Source: Cyclobacteriaceae bacterium
Lineage (GTDB): Bacteria; Bacteroidota; Bacteroidia; Cytophagales; Cyclobacteriaceae
DNA: 64,000 bases
Reading direction: 5' to 3'
Assembly: GCA_030584025.1 (NCBI GenBank)
Contig: CP129487.1
Location: forward strand, 3,181,001-3,245,000
In this document: positions 45,150-55,983 of the stretch, piece by piece
How positions within the stretch are numbered: position 1 is the first letter of the stretch
How the letters are laid out: each line of letters starts with the position of its first letter
Position numbers and translations under genes: made by a program
The notes under the pieces: model-generated
The model's input: the letters and a program-made list of their open reading frames with translations, nothing else
What the model was told of the DNA's origin: nothing
Databases searched by the model: none

Positions 45150-45992
45150 TTATCTCCTTCTCTTTTTACCGGTTTTAATTTTGCTGGTACTCTTCCCCTT
45201 ATGGCGTTCTTCGATTTTTAAGTCAACAAAGTAATAAAGTGAAACCACGAAGGCATTATTACGAACTTTTAACTCGTCCTGATATTGTGCATCTATCTCT
45301 CCGTAAACGCCCATACTATTCCTGCTAAGAAAACTATGTCCATGTTCGTAACGTGTGGTCAGCATAAATTTATGTATCCCCATTGGCTCAAAAATTAAAC
45401 CTGCTGAAATGTTCAAACCCAATTGAACACGATTAGGATCTTCGACATTCATTTCCTGCTCACCAATTTCAGTCTGCTTTCCAAACGTAACAGTATACTT
45501 CAACTCATCAATCAGGTTTTCGTCCAGACTACTATTGGCAAGTGTTCCCTTACCACCCAACCAATAACTCACATTAGGACCAACTCCCAAATACCATTTG
45601 TACACTTTGTCTTTGCCCAGTCGGGCCTTGAATTCAGCTGTGTATAGAATGGGCATATCGATGTACTGATTTCGCAAAGAATTGCTGAACATGCCATCAC
45701 CACCCCCACTGATTTTCTTTTCCTTTTGCGTATACATAATGGAAGTTTGCAGAAAATATCGCTTTTGCACCCGAAAGGCTACACTTCCCCCCGCATGAAA
45801 ACCAAACGTTGGGCTTACGTCATAGAAATCTTTAAGATCACGATCATCGAAAGATGCCCAGCCGACATGGGTGCCTACCACCGGACCAACTAAAATCTGG
45901 GCTTCTGCCTTATTCCAGGCTAAAAGTCCCAGTAAAACAAACATAAAAATGGGGTTAAGCTTTACCATAATGTTGCCATTAAACTTACGCAT
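45150..45992 (-). CDS. Outer-membrane beta-barrel protein (PorT-like)
   Basis: A protein of about 280 residues from the ATG at 45992 (46040 and 45968 are alternatives), with signal NPIFMFVLLGLLAWNKAEAQ. The mature part alternates short amphipathic strands: ILVGPVVGTHVGWASFDDRDLK, FGFHAGGSVAFRVQKRYFLQTSIMYTQKEKKI, VQLGLNISAGLIF, and LYYFVDLKIEE, the profile of a porin-like T9SS barrel family (PorT). The C-terminal tail is very basic (KGKSTSKIKTGKKRRR), which is unusual for a barrel end. PorT is part of the T9SS in Porphyromonas; equivalence is plausible given the T9SS cargo next door, but not proven. Confidence 0.7.
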   Translation of the reverse strand: MRKFNGNIMVKLNPIFMFVLLGLLAWNKAEAQILVGPVVGTHVGWASFDDRDLKDFYDVSPTFGFHAGGSVAFRVQKRYFLQTSIMYTQKEKKISGGGDGMFSNSLRNQYIDMPILYTAEFKARLGKDKVYKWYLGVGPNVSYWLGGKGTLANSSLDENLIDELKYTVTFGKQTEIGEQEMNVEDPNRVQLGLNISAGLIFEPMGIHKFMLTTRYEHGHSFLSRNSMGVYGEIDAQYQDELKVRNNAFVVSLYYFVDLKIEERHKGKSTSKIKTGKKRRR

Positions 45993-46212
45993 GAACAAAG
46001 CTTCATTTTGGTCGTTCATCGGCTTAAAAGTTGAATTCATCTGCTATTTTAGCATTTTAATTAGGCAAAACGGCCATTCTGAACAATCGGAATTACATAC
46101 TTCCATGTGCAAAACAGGCTTTACTGGCTCCAAAGTACAAAAACACGCGGTGCCAATATGTTACCTTTAAGAAAGAAATCTTATAGAAAGATACGTTGAA
46201 TTTTTAGAGAAG

Positions 46213-49200
46213 ATGGAACCCAAATACCTACGAAACCTACTACTTACCCTCGCAATTTTTGTTGTGGCGCCAGTAATGGCCCAGGAAATTTGTAACAACG
46301 GCATTGACGATGATGGCGATGGCTTTGTGGATTGTTACGATAACGAGTGTGCCAATAGTGTGGTGTGCGAAGATTTATTTATCGGAAATGACGCGGATTG
46401 TGTCATTCCAGCACCTCCAGCACCTGCCTTTACCATGACGCTTGATTTTGCATCAGAGGATGAAACAGCCAACCACCTTTCGCGTATTGCCATTGGCGAC
46501 CTGGATCGTGATGGCATACCGGAGATCATTAGCATGAACCGGTATACGAAACGAATATTTATCCTAAATGGGGATGATGGCTCTATCAAGCATCAGGCGC
46601 TTTTAGAAAACAATGCCACCCCAAACTGGGAAGTTGCGATTGCCAACGTAGATGACGATAACTGTGGCGAGATCTTTTTTCTTGGTACTGACAGCCGTAT
46701 ATATGCATACGATTGCCAGCTCAACTTTTTGTGGCGAACAAACCGAATGCCAGGTGACCATGATCCAATAAATTTCGGACTTGCCGATTTTGATGGTGAC
46801 GGGCTTGTTGAGCTTTATTGTAAAGACCAAATTTTTGATGCCCATAGCGGCAGACGACTGGTGGCCACCACTGTGCCCAACAACCAATGGGATGATCGCC
46901 TGAACGGTGGACCTGTTGCGGTTGATATACTTGGCGACACTCGTCTTGAACTTGTGCTGGGGTTAAGAATCTATCAGGTTAATATTCCTGCAGCACGAAA
47001 TACTGATGGAGGATCGCTTACACTCCTTCAAAGCCGAAATGAATATTTTGTCAGAAATCAATATAACGCTACCAGTGTTGCCGACTTTAACCAGGATGGG
47101 CACTTGGATGTAGTGGCCTCCGGTTCAACCATTGGTCATAATCAGAACACCACAATCTTCTTTTGGGATGTTTTTAACAACACGCTTCAAACTTACCGCG
47201 ACCTTACAGGTGACTATGCTCCTAATGGTTGGGGCCAGGGTACAGGCCGCGTTAACATTGCCGATCTGGACGGTGATGGAAACCTCAACCTCTCCTATGT
47301 ATCAGGAAAATACCTGTACGCCTTGCGCGAAGATATGACCCTTCTGTGGCGTGTGGTCATCAACGAAGAAACCTCTGGTCACACCGGCTGTACACTTTTC
47401 GACTTCAATGGTGATGGACAATCTGAAATTGTATACCGGGATGAACAATACCTGTACATTATTGATGGAACAGACGGTTCAATATTTACATCGCAGCGCT
47501 GTATTTCCAGAACCAATCGGGAATACCCGATTGTAGCCGATGTAGACGCAGATGGGTCGACCGAAATTTGTGTTACCTGTGGTTTTGACGATGTAGAAGC
47601 CTGGGATAATTTCAATACACTCTCCTATTCACAGTATGCACATATCCGTGTTTTTAAATCAGCCAGTGAACCGTGGGTGCCTGCCCGCAGGTTATGGAAC
47701 CAACACGGTTACTTTGTGGTAAACGTGAATGATGATCTTTCCATTCCACGGCAAATTCAAAAACACCACCTGGTATTTTCTACAGGAACTTGCACACAAG
47801 GACCAAACCGACCTTTAAATAAATTTCTAAATCAATCACCGTTTTTAGATTCGCAAGGCTGTCCACAGTTTGCAGGGCCTAACATTACGTTTGGCACAAC
47901 TGATCCGGTGATCAGCGCACCTACCTGTCCCGATTTAAACTTCACGGTTTCGTTCGACATCACCAACCTGGGTAACGTATCCATATCAGGCGATATACCG
48001 ATTAGTTTCTATAGTTCGAATCCGCTTTTGCCGGGCGCTACGTTGCTCAACACGATTACAGTCAACCTTAACCTTGAGGTAAATGACACCTACGCAATCG
48101 TTGATGCACCCATAACCGGAATTGGCTCCGACTCTCTATACATTGTTTTAAATGATAATGGAACCACTATTCCAACACCCATTACATTACCTAACACGCC
48201 TTACATCGAGTGTGATCCATCAGATAACATCTTTGGCGTACGATTGAATTATTTACCCGCTCCGTTAACAGCTGTTGAGGTCAACCCAAATGAAACCTGC
48301 TCAGCTCCAGCCAATGGGGCTGCACGCGCCTTTGTTCCTGTAGGCGGAATAGAAAACACAGCGGACTATGATTTCTATTGGTTTGATGGAACAACAGCTG
48401 GCCCCATAGCCAGTGCCGATTTTGTTGGCCCGTTTTATACCGGCATACCGGGTGGAGACTATACCGTATTTGCCCGCCATAAAACCGTAAGCTGCGGTAG
48501 TGATACAACCCAGGTAACCATAAACGATGCGATTACCATTCTTCCTGCAGTAACCATTACGGTGGTTTCTGATCAAACTCAATGTAATCCACCGAACGGC
48601 AGACTCGAAGCAAATGTGGCTGGAGGCAATGCAGGTTATTCATTTGAATGGGAAGATGTGGGTGCTCCGATTGGTGTATCCGGACCGATATTGGCAAACC
48701 AGGCTGCTGGTACCTATACCGTAGTGGTAACCTCATCAGGAGGTTGTCAGATTACGGCCAGTGCCAACATTGCTGACCTTGCGCAAGAACCAGATTTAAC
48801 CGCAAATGCAACCGGAGTTATAAATTGTAATGATCCGAATAGCGGATCGGTAACAGCAGAAGCGCTAATCGGTGGGGTTGCGCAACCAGCTGCTAACTTC
48901 ACATTCAACTGGTACTTCTACGACAATGGAACCAGCACACGGGGAAGTCTTCTGCCGCCTGTACATGGAGCTGCCGGCACACCAAACCGAAATTTATTAC
49001 CCGTAGGCTTTTATGAGGTTGAAGTAACCGAAATTGCTTCGGGATGCCCCGGTACCACAACCGAAATTGTTGAAGTAACTGACGATACCCAACTTCCAAC
49101 GGTACTGTTCACAGAACTTGCCCCTCAAACTTCGTGTGATCCGAACAATCCAAATGGATCTGTTTCGGCTGATGCCCAACTTGGTGGTGTTACGCAAGAT

Positions 49201-52200
49201 CCTGCCGAATACACATTCGAATGGTTTGTGGGACAAAATACATTACCCGCCAACGCGCACACTGATGTAAGTGGAGTGAACAACCGGATCGCTGAAAATC
49301 TTTCAAGTGGAGGTCAGTCATACACCGTACGCATTACCAACATCGCTACGCAGTGTTTCACTACTGCACACACTACGGTATCAGAAGATATAGTAGTCCC
49401 AATTGTTACGCTGTCTCCAACAGATAATGGCATATGTGACCCTGCACTTTCCACAAACAACTTCAACGGAAGTGTAATTGCTTCTGTAACGTTTGATGGC
49501 GTTCCGGTTGCAGACTTTACAGATTATACCTTTACCTGGTATAATGGAAGCGTGGCCAGCGGTGCACCTCGTGCCGAAACCGGATCATCCATCACACAGG
49601 TTAACTCAGGTTACTATACCGTTGTCGTAACCCGAAACGATGTGTCCTGTTCATCAACTCCAGAAACTGCCGAAGTAGGTAACGATGCGGTGTTACCGGT
49701 AATTACCACAGCCGAAATCGGATCAACCAATTGTACAGGTCCGGCAAACGGTGAAGCTTCCGTTACCGATGTTGATGGTGTTGGAACGCCAGCAAACTAT
49801 ACGTATCAATGGCACACAGGCAACGACCTTAGTTCTCCGATTGGTGGAGCAATAAATTCCACTGTTACCGGACTGCAAGGTGGTGCAGGTGCTTTCTTCA
49901 CCGTACAGGTTACAAACACCAACAACGGTTGCCGCAACACGGCTACCATAGAGGTACCCGATGAAAAAGAATTCCCTATTATTACTTTAAGCAGCACGCC
50001 TAATACTATTTGTACAGGCACACCCGATGGCACAACATCGCTGGCAACGCTTACCTACCAAGGCGCTGCAGTTGCATCACCTTTTACAGGTTACACTTTT
50101 AACTGGTCATCCGGACAAACAACTTCAACAGCTACTGCATTGGCTGCTGGCGCATACACCTTAACCGTTACCAAAACAGATGTAGGTTGTACTTCCGATC
50201 CGGTTAATGTTGACGTTGCTAATGATTTCTATATCCCGGTTATTTCACTTACGCCTACCAACCAGACATCATGCGATCCGGGCAACCCGAATGGAGTTAT
50301 TGCCGCAACAATCGATGAGACATCCATTGGAGGCGGGGCCGTTGTTACAGCAGGCTATACGTTTACATGGGAAGAAAATGGCAATCCGTTTACTACACCC
50401 GGGAATGCAGCAGGTACAGGCGCTACCGTAAATAACCTGGTTGGTGATTTATTCTATTCAGTAGTTGTAACACGATCAGCAACGGGTTGCGTGAACACAG
50501 CTTCGGTTTTCTTACCGGAAACCATTACCAATCCAATTGTAGCAGCCGCGGTGAGCAGTGATGTTACCCGTTGCGATACGCCAAATGGTGCCATTCAGGC
50601 GAACGTGGGTGGCAATCAAAATGGATTTACATTTTTCTGGCTTAATGAAACAGGTACGAATCAAACTGCAGATAATGCTTTGGTAATTGCCAATGCCGAT
50701 GCCACTATTGTAGATGATGGTAACTACACCGGATTAATACCGGGCTACTACACCGTAGTTGCACGGGATAATAATACATCCTGTTTATCTCAGCCAATCA
50801 CCCGCACTGTAATTGACGCAACTGTGCTATCAACCATAACCGTTACACTTGGTCCAACCTTCCCGGCATCCTGTGCTGCAAACAACGGGCAGATGTCAGC
50901 AACAGTATCCGGTGGTGTAGGTCCTTTTGATTTATTCTGGCACGTTGGTGGTCCTTCAAACAGCGACATTAATTTCTTCAACAATCCACCTCAGTTTACT
51001 CCTCCAAACGATGTTCCTTTCCAAACGGATCTTAGTACCACATCTTCAAACCTGAACAACCTGGAGTCTCGTTTATACACGCTTGTAGTACGCGATGTAG
51101 GAAACGGATGTGGAAACTATGAAACTGTTTTCCTGCCCTTTAATGATGGCCATGACATTAACACCAACATTACACCAGCTACAAATTGTACTGCTGTAAA
51201 TGGTGAGGTTGAAGTAACCGTTACAAATATCATCCCTGCTACAAACGACTTTCAGGATTACACATACATTCTTTACAGTGGTGAGAATCCTGATCCCGTG
51301 AATCAAATAGGACCCGTACTCGGACCCGGTGGTGCTGTCACCAATCCGGTGGTATACAGTTCGCTGGCACCTGGAAAATATACGGTAGAGGTTCGCCAGG
51401 ATTTGGGGGCTTTCGGAAGTAATTGCCCGGTTTATGAGGTTATTGAAATTGAACAACACGCGTTCTCTCCGCTTGTTGATATCACCGGAACAATTGCCAA
51501 CACGGCTTGTGATTTGGTAGCTGGTGCCGATGGCGAAGCCTCCATTCAGTTTGATATTGACCCGAATGATCAAACCACCAACATCACCTACACAGTTGAT
51601 ATCAACCCTGCACCATTAGGTTGGGGAGGCCCCACACCTGTTGGGCCATTCCTGCCTCCAGCATTGCCTGGTAATTTTACCATTACGGGTTTGAGTCCAG
51701 ATAATGCCGTTCCACAATACACCATTACCGTTACGGCCAATGGGTGCTCGGCACAACGGTTGGTTTCCATTCCAAATGCACCAGCAATACCACAAGTACT
51801 CAATAGTGAAGTAACCATTCTTCCTGCCTTGTATTGTGATCCGGCATTGGAAATAAACGCCAGTGTAGAAGTAAGAAACGTAATAAATGACGGAGCACCT
51901 GATAACCTTAATGATTACACTTTTGAATGGTTTGACGATGCAGGCCTTACTTCTTCTATTTTGAATGCAGCAGGTAACGCAACAGCCACCAAAGGCGGAG
52001 AGATTCTTTCCAACGTTGGGGCACCGCTTCCATCGGTAAACATTACAGCAGCACCCTATTGGGTTGTAGCAACAAAAGTTAATGCAGGCACTACAGGTGG
52101 CTTAGGCTGCGTAAGTGCTCCATTCATGGCTGTTGTTCCAGATCAATCGGTTAATCCAACCATTACCCTTACACCATTTGCCAACACAGCTTGCGATGCC

Positions 52201-55020
52201 AACTTTGAAGGCAGCCTTCGGGTTAATGTTACCAATGCGGGTTCAGTACCCTCAGCTACCTATACCTACAATTTCAACGTAGCTAATCCAGATGGCGGTG
52301 GTGTTTTTGCTGGAAATGATGGCGATGGCCTTGGCATAGATGGTGATCGCGACAATCCACAAACCCTCGAGGAAGGTGTGTACCAGCTACTGGCCATCAA
52401 CGATGCTAGCGGTTGCCAGGCTTCTGCTCAGGCGACTATTATAAAAACTTCTACACCGATTATTGTTGCCAGTGCCACTCCGGTTGATCAATCCATTTGC
52501 ACTCCGTTGAACGGAAGCATTACCGTTGTTGACGTGACTGTGGGTGGTATTGTTGACCCGGTTCATACCAACTTTGATTTCACCTGGTATGAAAATGATC
52601 CAAACAGTGTTCCCATCATCAATGCGGTAAACGGTGCGGATGCACTCACTAACATTGGGGCGGGAGTATACTTTGTTAAAGCCAGAAAAATTGCAGGCTT
52701 GCCTGTAGGATCAGGCTGTGAGTCTGCTCCTCTTCGGGTTGACATTGAAGATATAAGTGAAGATCCGGATCTCGAGTTTACCATGATAACGCCAACCTCA
52801 AGTTGTAATCCTGCCGATCCGAACGGAATCATCCTTGCAGAAGCATCCGAACGTGACGGATCAACCGATGCCTATACGTTTGCGTGGACATTAAACGGTG
52901 GCGCGCTTCATCCTGCAACTGTGCAAAACGATGCAAGCCCGACAAGTCAGCTGAGCAGTGCTACGTTTGGTGATTATGAATTAACCATAACCAACACGGT
53001 TACTGGTTGCGTGTTCACTTCAGGCGCAACATTGATTGAAAACTTAAGTTTGAGTTTACCGAACATTGTTCAGGTTACTCCCATCAATCCTACCGATTGC
53101 TTTCCTACCGGAAGCGCGAGCGTTACGCAAATCACCATCGGTGGAACTACAACATTAACCGCTCCTCCTGATGATATTGACACGAACTTCGACTATGAAT
53201 GGTATAGTGGGTCAACCACTCCGGCCGACCTGATTGCAGGAGAAACAAACAGTTCGCTGTTGAATCAATTACCCAACACATACTTTGTGTTGGTACGCGA
53301 TCTGACCACCGATTGTCCGTCCACTTTTGTGGAGGTGCTTATTGATTCCGCTGACATCGTTTACCCGGTTGTAGCCATTGCGGAAACCGTTCCTCAAATC
53401 AGTTGCGATCCTGCTGTGGGTACAGGAACATTGGTAGCGACCGGTGATGGCCAAACCGATTCAAATCCGAACTACTCATTCACGTGGTTCCCAAGTCTGG
53501 ATTTAAGTGGTGCCAGCTTCGCCAACACCAGCACGATCAACAATGTTGTTTCAGGCGACTATTCGGTTGAAGTGCTTAATAGCTTAACAAACTGCCGGGC
53601 TTCTGCCCTCATGATTGTGGCAAATGATTCTGCCTCTTTCAAACCAATCTTAAGCCTTACCAGTGGACCGCTTACTGAATGCGATAGCCTTGATGGATTT
53701 ATTTTCGCACGAGGTGTACCGTTTGCTCCTGCAGCTGGTTATCCGTTCAGTCCGTATAACTATACCGCACAACTTTATGTAGGTCAAAATCCAGTGCTAA
53801 GCAATCCTCCGGATTTCATTATGCCGCTGGATCCAAATCCATTCGGACTACCTTCATTCCTGCAACCTAATCTGTCACCCGATACGTACACCGTAAGGCT
53901 TATCGATAATAATACAAGCTGCGAAACAGTGGATATTATTGTATTGGAAGATGAGCGCGTATTCCCCACACCTGTTATTCAAACTATTGCCCCGGTCACC
54001 AATTGTGATCCAACTATTCCAAATGGTGTGGGGCGCGTTTCTGTAGATGGTGTTGTAGTAGGTTACAATTTCGATTGGTACGAAGGGAATGTAGTTGCCG
54101 GAACCCCTGTTTACACGGGTGTTGAATACGGACAACTCAGACCGATTCCACAGGAATATATTGTTGAAGCGCGGAATATGGTTACCGGATGCGTAGGCAC
54201 CGTCATTGCCACCATTGCAAATAATCCGGTTGGTATTCCAATTCCACAGATCGAAATTCTATCGCATGTTACCAGTTGTGTAATGGATAACGGTGCACTG
54301 GCGGCATCCGTTAACGGAAATACCCGAGACTACATTTTCGATTGGTATGGTGGAACACAGGAAACGCCTCCAGCTGATTTCGTGGGTGAAATCTATCGCG
54401 ACCTTGCTGTTGGACCATACTCGGTTACCGCAACTGATAAAGTTACCGGTTGTAAATCGCCATTAGCTACTGAAACGATTGAAAGCCGGCCAGCATTACC
54501 GGAGATCGATTTCAGAACGCAAAGCGCTACTTGCGGTTTATCAAATGGGTTTGCGACAATATTAATTGTAAGTGAAGTTCCTATTGGAACAATTGAATGG
54601 TTTGATTCCAACAACGCTCCCATTGTGGTCGGTCCTAATCTTACCGAAGTGTTGCCAGGCACCTATACCGTGGTTGTTACAACCGAATTGGGTTGCGCTG
54701 CCTCGCGCGAAATTCCTATCGAAACGGAGATCAGACCTTTCAACGGTATTTCAAGGTTTAGTTCACCGGGGCAAAATGATTACTTCCACATTGATTGTAT
54801 TGACAACTTCCCGAACAACATAGTGAAGATTTTCAACCGAGCCGGAACGTTGGTGTATGAAGGTGAGCGGTACGATAATGCTACCACCATATTTGATGGT
54901 AAGTCGAATAAAGGAATTAGCATTATGGGTACGGACTTGCCGGACGGAACATACTTCTACATTATCGATAAGCGTGATGGCTCAAAACCATTATCCGGTT
55001 ATCTGGAGATTGTTAACTAA
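46213..55020 (+). CDS. Giant SprB-like modular surface protein with T9SS type B C-terminal domain
   Basis: A 2935-residue exported protein with signal RNLLLTLAIFVVAPVMAQE. Residues ~25-50 contain a calcium-binding ICNNGIDDDGDGFVDCYDNEC motif. Residues ~85-450 hold seven FG-GAP/VCBS repeats (IGDLDRDGIPEI, FGLADFDGDGLVEL, VADFNQDGHLDVVASG, IADLDGDGNLNLSYV and others), a likely beta-propeller, followed by a CARDB-like domain (~560-680). Residues ~684-2840 consist of about 22 tandem ~95-residue modules, each opening with Cys-x-P/x-x-x-N-G and a G-x-Y-T/S-V strand near its end, in the style of SprB repeats. The C-terminus ends GTYFYIIDKRDGSKPLSGYLEIVN, a gliding-motility-associated type B domain. 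It is followed 6 bp later by its likely PorP/SprF partner. Probable cell-surface adhesin for gliding or substrate binding. Confidence 0.9.
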   Translation: MEPKYLRNLLLTLAIFVVAPVMAQEICNNGIDDDGDGFVDCYDNECANSVVCEDLFIGNDADCVIPAPPAPAFTMTLDFASEDETANHLSRIAIGDLDRDGIPEIISMNRYTKRIFILNGDDGSIKHQALLENNATPNWEVAIANVDDDNCGEIFFLGTDSRIYAYDCQLNFLWRTNRMPGDHDPINFGLADFDGDGLVELYCKDQIFDAHSGRRLVATTVPNNQWDDRLNGGPVAVDILGDTRLELVLGLRIYQVNIPAARNTDGGSLTLLQSRNEYFVRNQYNATSVADFNQDGHLDVVASGSTIGHNQNTTIFFWDVFNNTLQTYRDLTGDYAPNGWGQGTGRVNIADLDGDGNLNLSYVSGKYLYALREDMTLLWRVVINEETSGHTGCTLFDFNGDGQSEIVYRDEQYLYIIDGTDGSIFTSQRCISRTNREYPIVADVDADGSTEICVTCGFDDVEAWDNFNTLSYSQYAHIRVFKSASEPWVPARRLWNQHGYFVVNVNDDLSIPRQIQKHHLVFSTGTCTQGPNRPLNKFLNQSPFLDSQGCPQFAGPNITFGTTDPVISAPTCPDLNFTVSFDITNLGNVSISGDIPISFYSSNPLLPGATLLNTITVNLNLEVNDTYAIVDAPITGIGSDSLYIVLNDNGTTIPTPITLPNTPYIECDPSDNIFGVRLNYLPAPLTAVEVNPNETCSAPANGAARAFVPVGGIENTADYDFYWFDGTTAGPIASADFVGPFYTGIPGGDYTVFARHKTVSCGSDTTQVTINDAITILPAVTITVVSDQTQCNPPNGRLEANVAGGNAGYSFEWEDVGAPIGVSGPILANQAAGTYTVVVTSSGGCQITASANIADLAQEPDLTANATGVINCNDPNSGSVTAEALIGGVAQPAANFTFNWYFYDNGTSTRGSLLPPVHGAAGTPNRNLLPVGFYEVEVTEIASGCPGTTTEIVEVTDDTQLPTVLFTELAPQTSCDPNNPNGSVSADAQLGGVTQDPAEYTFEWFVGQNTLPANAHTDVSGVNNRIAENLSSGGQSYTVRITNIATQCFTTAHTTVSEDIVVPIVTLSPTDNGICDPALSTNNFNGSVIASVTFDGVPVADFTDYTFTWYNGSVASGAPRAETGSSITQVNSGYYTVVVTRNDVSCSSTPETAEVGNDAVLPVITTAEIGSTNCTGPANGEASVTDVDGVGTPANYTYQWHTGNDLSSPIGGAINSTVTGLQGGAGAFFTVQVTNTNNGCRNTATIEVPDEKEFPIITLSSTPNTICTGTPDGTTSLATLTYQGAAVASPFTGYTFNWSSGQTTSTATALAAGAYTLTVTKTDVGCTSDPVNVDVANDFYIPVISLTPTNQTSCDPGNPNGVIAATIDETSIGGGAVVTAGYTFTWEENGNPFTTPGNAAGTGATVNNLVGDLFYSVVVTRSATGCVNTASVFLPETITNPIVAAAVSSDVTRCDTPNGAIQANVGGNQNGFTFFWLNETGTNQTADNALVIANADATIVDDGNYTGLIPGYYTVVARDNNTSCLSQPITRTVIDATVLSTITVTLGPTFPASCAANNGQMSATVSGGVGPFDLFWHVGGPSNSDINFFNNPPQFTPPNDVPFQTDLSTTSSNLNNLESRLYTLVVRDVGNGCGNYETVFLPFNDGHDINTNITPATNCTAVNGEVEVTVTNIIPATNDFQDYTYILYSGENPDPVNQIGPVLGPGGAVTNPVVYSSLAPGKYTVEVRQDLGAFGSNCPVYEVIEIEQHAFSPLVDITGTIANTACDLVAGADGEASIQFDIDPNDQTTNITYTVDINPAPLGWGGPTPVGPFLPPALPGNFTITGLSPDNAVPQYTITVTANGCSAQRLVSIPNAPAIPQVLNSEVTILPALYCDPALEINASVEVRNVINDGAPDNLNDYTFEWFDDAGLTSSILNAAGNATATKGGEILSNVGAPLPSVNITAAPYWVVATKVNAGTTGGLGCVSAPFMAVVPDQSVNPTITLTPFANTACDANFEGSLRVNVTNAGSVPSATYTYNFNVANPDGGGVFAGNDGDGLGIDGDRDNPQTLEEGVYQLLAINDASGCQASAQATIIKTSTPIIVASATPVDQSICTPLNGSITVVDVTVGGIVDPVHTNFDFTWYENDPNSVPIINAVNGADALTNIGAGVYFVKARKIAGLPVGSGCESAPLRVDIEDISEDPDLEFTMITPTSSCNPADPNGIILAEASERDGSTDAYTFAWTLNGGALHPATVQNDASPTSQLSSATFGDYELTITNTVTGCVFTSGATLIENLSLSLPNIVQVTPINPTDCFPTGSASVTQITIGGTTTLTAPPDDIDTNFDYEWYSGSTTPADLIAGETNSSLLNQLPNTYFVLVRDLTTDCPSTFVEVLIDSADIVYPVVAIAETVPQISCDPAVGTGTLVATGDGQTDSNPNYSFTWFPSLDLSGASFANTSTINNVVSGDYSVEVLNSLTNCRASALMIVANDSASFKPILSLTSGPLTECDSLDGFIFARGVPFAPAAGYPFSPYNYTAQLYVGQNPVLSNPPDFIMPLDPNPFGLPSFLQPNLSPDTYTVRLIDNNTSCETVDIIVLEDERVFPTPVIQTIAPVTNCDPTIPNGVGRVSVDGVVVGYNFDWYEGNVVAGTPVYTGVEYGQLRPIPQEYIVEARNMVTGCVGTVIATIANNPVGIPIPQIEILSHVTSCVMDNGALAASVNGNTRDYIFDWYGGTQETPPADFVGEIYRDLAVGPYSVTATDKVTGCKSPLATETIESRPALPEIDFRTQSATCGLSNGFATILIVSEVPIGTIEWFDSNNAPIVVGPNLTEVLPGTYTVVVTTELGCAASREIPIETEIRPFNGISRFSSPGQNDYFHIDCIDNFPNNIVKIFNRAGTLVYEGERYDNATTIFDGKSNKGISIMGTDLPDGTYFYIIDKRDGSKPLSGYLEIVN

Positions 55021-55026
55021 CTTGCC

Positions 55027-55983
55027 TTGATCAAAAGACCTATGCGAATATTAGCTGCGATTTTTTGTACCGTTGTTGTGCTGAGCTTCACTCAAAAAGC
55101 ATCAGCACAACAATACCCGGTATTCACGCAATACTATTTTAATGAGTTGGTAATCAACCCCGCCTTTGCAGGGAGCCACGTACAGTTGAGCCTAACTTCA
55201 ACGTATCGAAATCAATGGGTTAATTTTCCCGGGGCACCACGTACGGTATCGTTTAGCGGACATACCGCTTTGATGAACGGAAAAATGGGGGTTGGGCTTT
55301 TGGTAAACCATGATGAAATCGGAAGTTACGGTAATGAGCATGTGTACGGCTATTATTCCTATCGGATAAACATGCAGCATGCTACCCTTTCTATGGGGTT
55401 GATGGCTGGGTTTAATTTTCTGGGCGTAGATTTCAGTAACCTGGATTTGCAAGATCCAACCGATGCATCTTTTTTACCCATTAACGAGTTTAAACCAAAT
55501 TTCGGAACCGGTATTTACTACAACCGTAAAAATTTCTTTGCTGGATTTTCTGTTCCGTTCTTATTGAACAATGCAGTTTCTGCAGATCTAGAGAGTGTTG
55601 CCGCTGAAATCCGTGAAGCGCGCTACTATTTTCTTCGAAGCGGTGGAATTTTTCCAATCAATCGAGCAGAGACTGTTAAACTAAATCCATCTATACTACT
55701 TCGCGCCCAGGAAGGTCAACCGCTAAGTATGGACATAAACCTGGGCGTGGTTATTCACGATATACTCAGCACGGGAGTTTCGTGGCGTAGTGGTGATTCC
55801 TTCATCACATTCATTGACCTGAAGCTGAGTGAAAAATTCCACTTTGCTTATTCGTACGACTGGACGACTTCGGACATTGCCCGTTTCTCAAATGGATCGC
55901 ATGAGTTTATGATAAACTACAGAGCCAAGGTTACAACCGCACATAAAAACCTGAACTGCCCAACGTACTTCCATTACCGTTAA
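55027..55983 (+). CDS. T9SS membrane protein, PorP/SprF family
   Basis: A 318-residue outer-membrane barrel with signal MRILAAIFCTVVVLSFTQKASAQ. The family opening QYPVFTQYYFNELVINPAFAGSHVQLSLTSTYRNQWVNFPGAPRTVSFSGHT is complete, and later strands KMGVGLLVNHDEIGSYGNEHVYGYYSYRI and KFHFAYSYDWTTSDIARFSNGSHEFMINYRA match too. PorP/SprF proteins associate with T9SS and are needed for secreting or anchoring a neighbouring type B-tagged surface protein (SprF for SprB). It begins 6 bp after the giant gene, so the pair is a single transcription unit. The stop overlaps that of the convergent pnuC. Confidence 0.92.
   Translation: MIKRPMRILAAIFCTVVVLSFTQKASAQQYPVFTQYYFNELVINPAFAGSHVQLSLTSTYRNQWVNFPGAPRTVSFSGHTALMNGKMGVGLLVNHDEIGSYGNEHVYGYYSYRINMQHATLSMGLMAGFNFLGVDFSNLDLQDPTDASFLPINEFKPNFGTGIYYNRKNFFAGFSVPFLLNNAVSADLESVAAEIREARYYFLRSGGIFPINRAETVKLNPSILLRAQEGQPLSMDINLGVVIHDILSTGVSWRSGDSFITFIDLKLSEKFHFAYSYDWTTSDIARFSNGSHEFMINYRAKVTTAHKNLNCPTYFHYR

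Noticed and set aside
51073..51573. Long antisense reading frame (166 codons) opposite the giant surface-protein gene
   Set aside because: It runs across module boundaries on the other strand, has no signal, family motif or promoter, and the sense frame has consistent conserved modules.
48265..54730. Repeat array as a CRISPR or tandem DNA repeat
   Set aside because: The periodicity is in the protein; units share pattern, not DNA, and there are no constant-length repeats with unique spacers.
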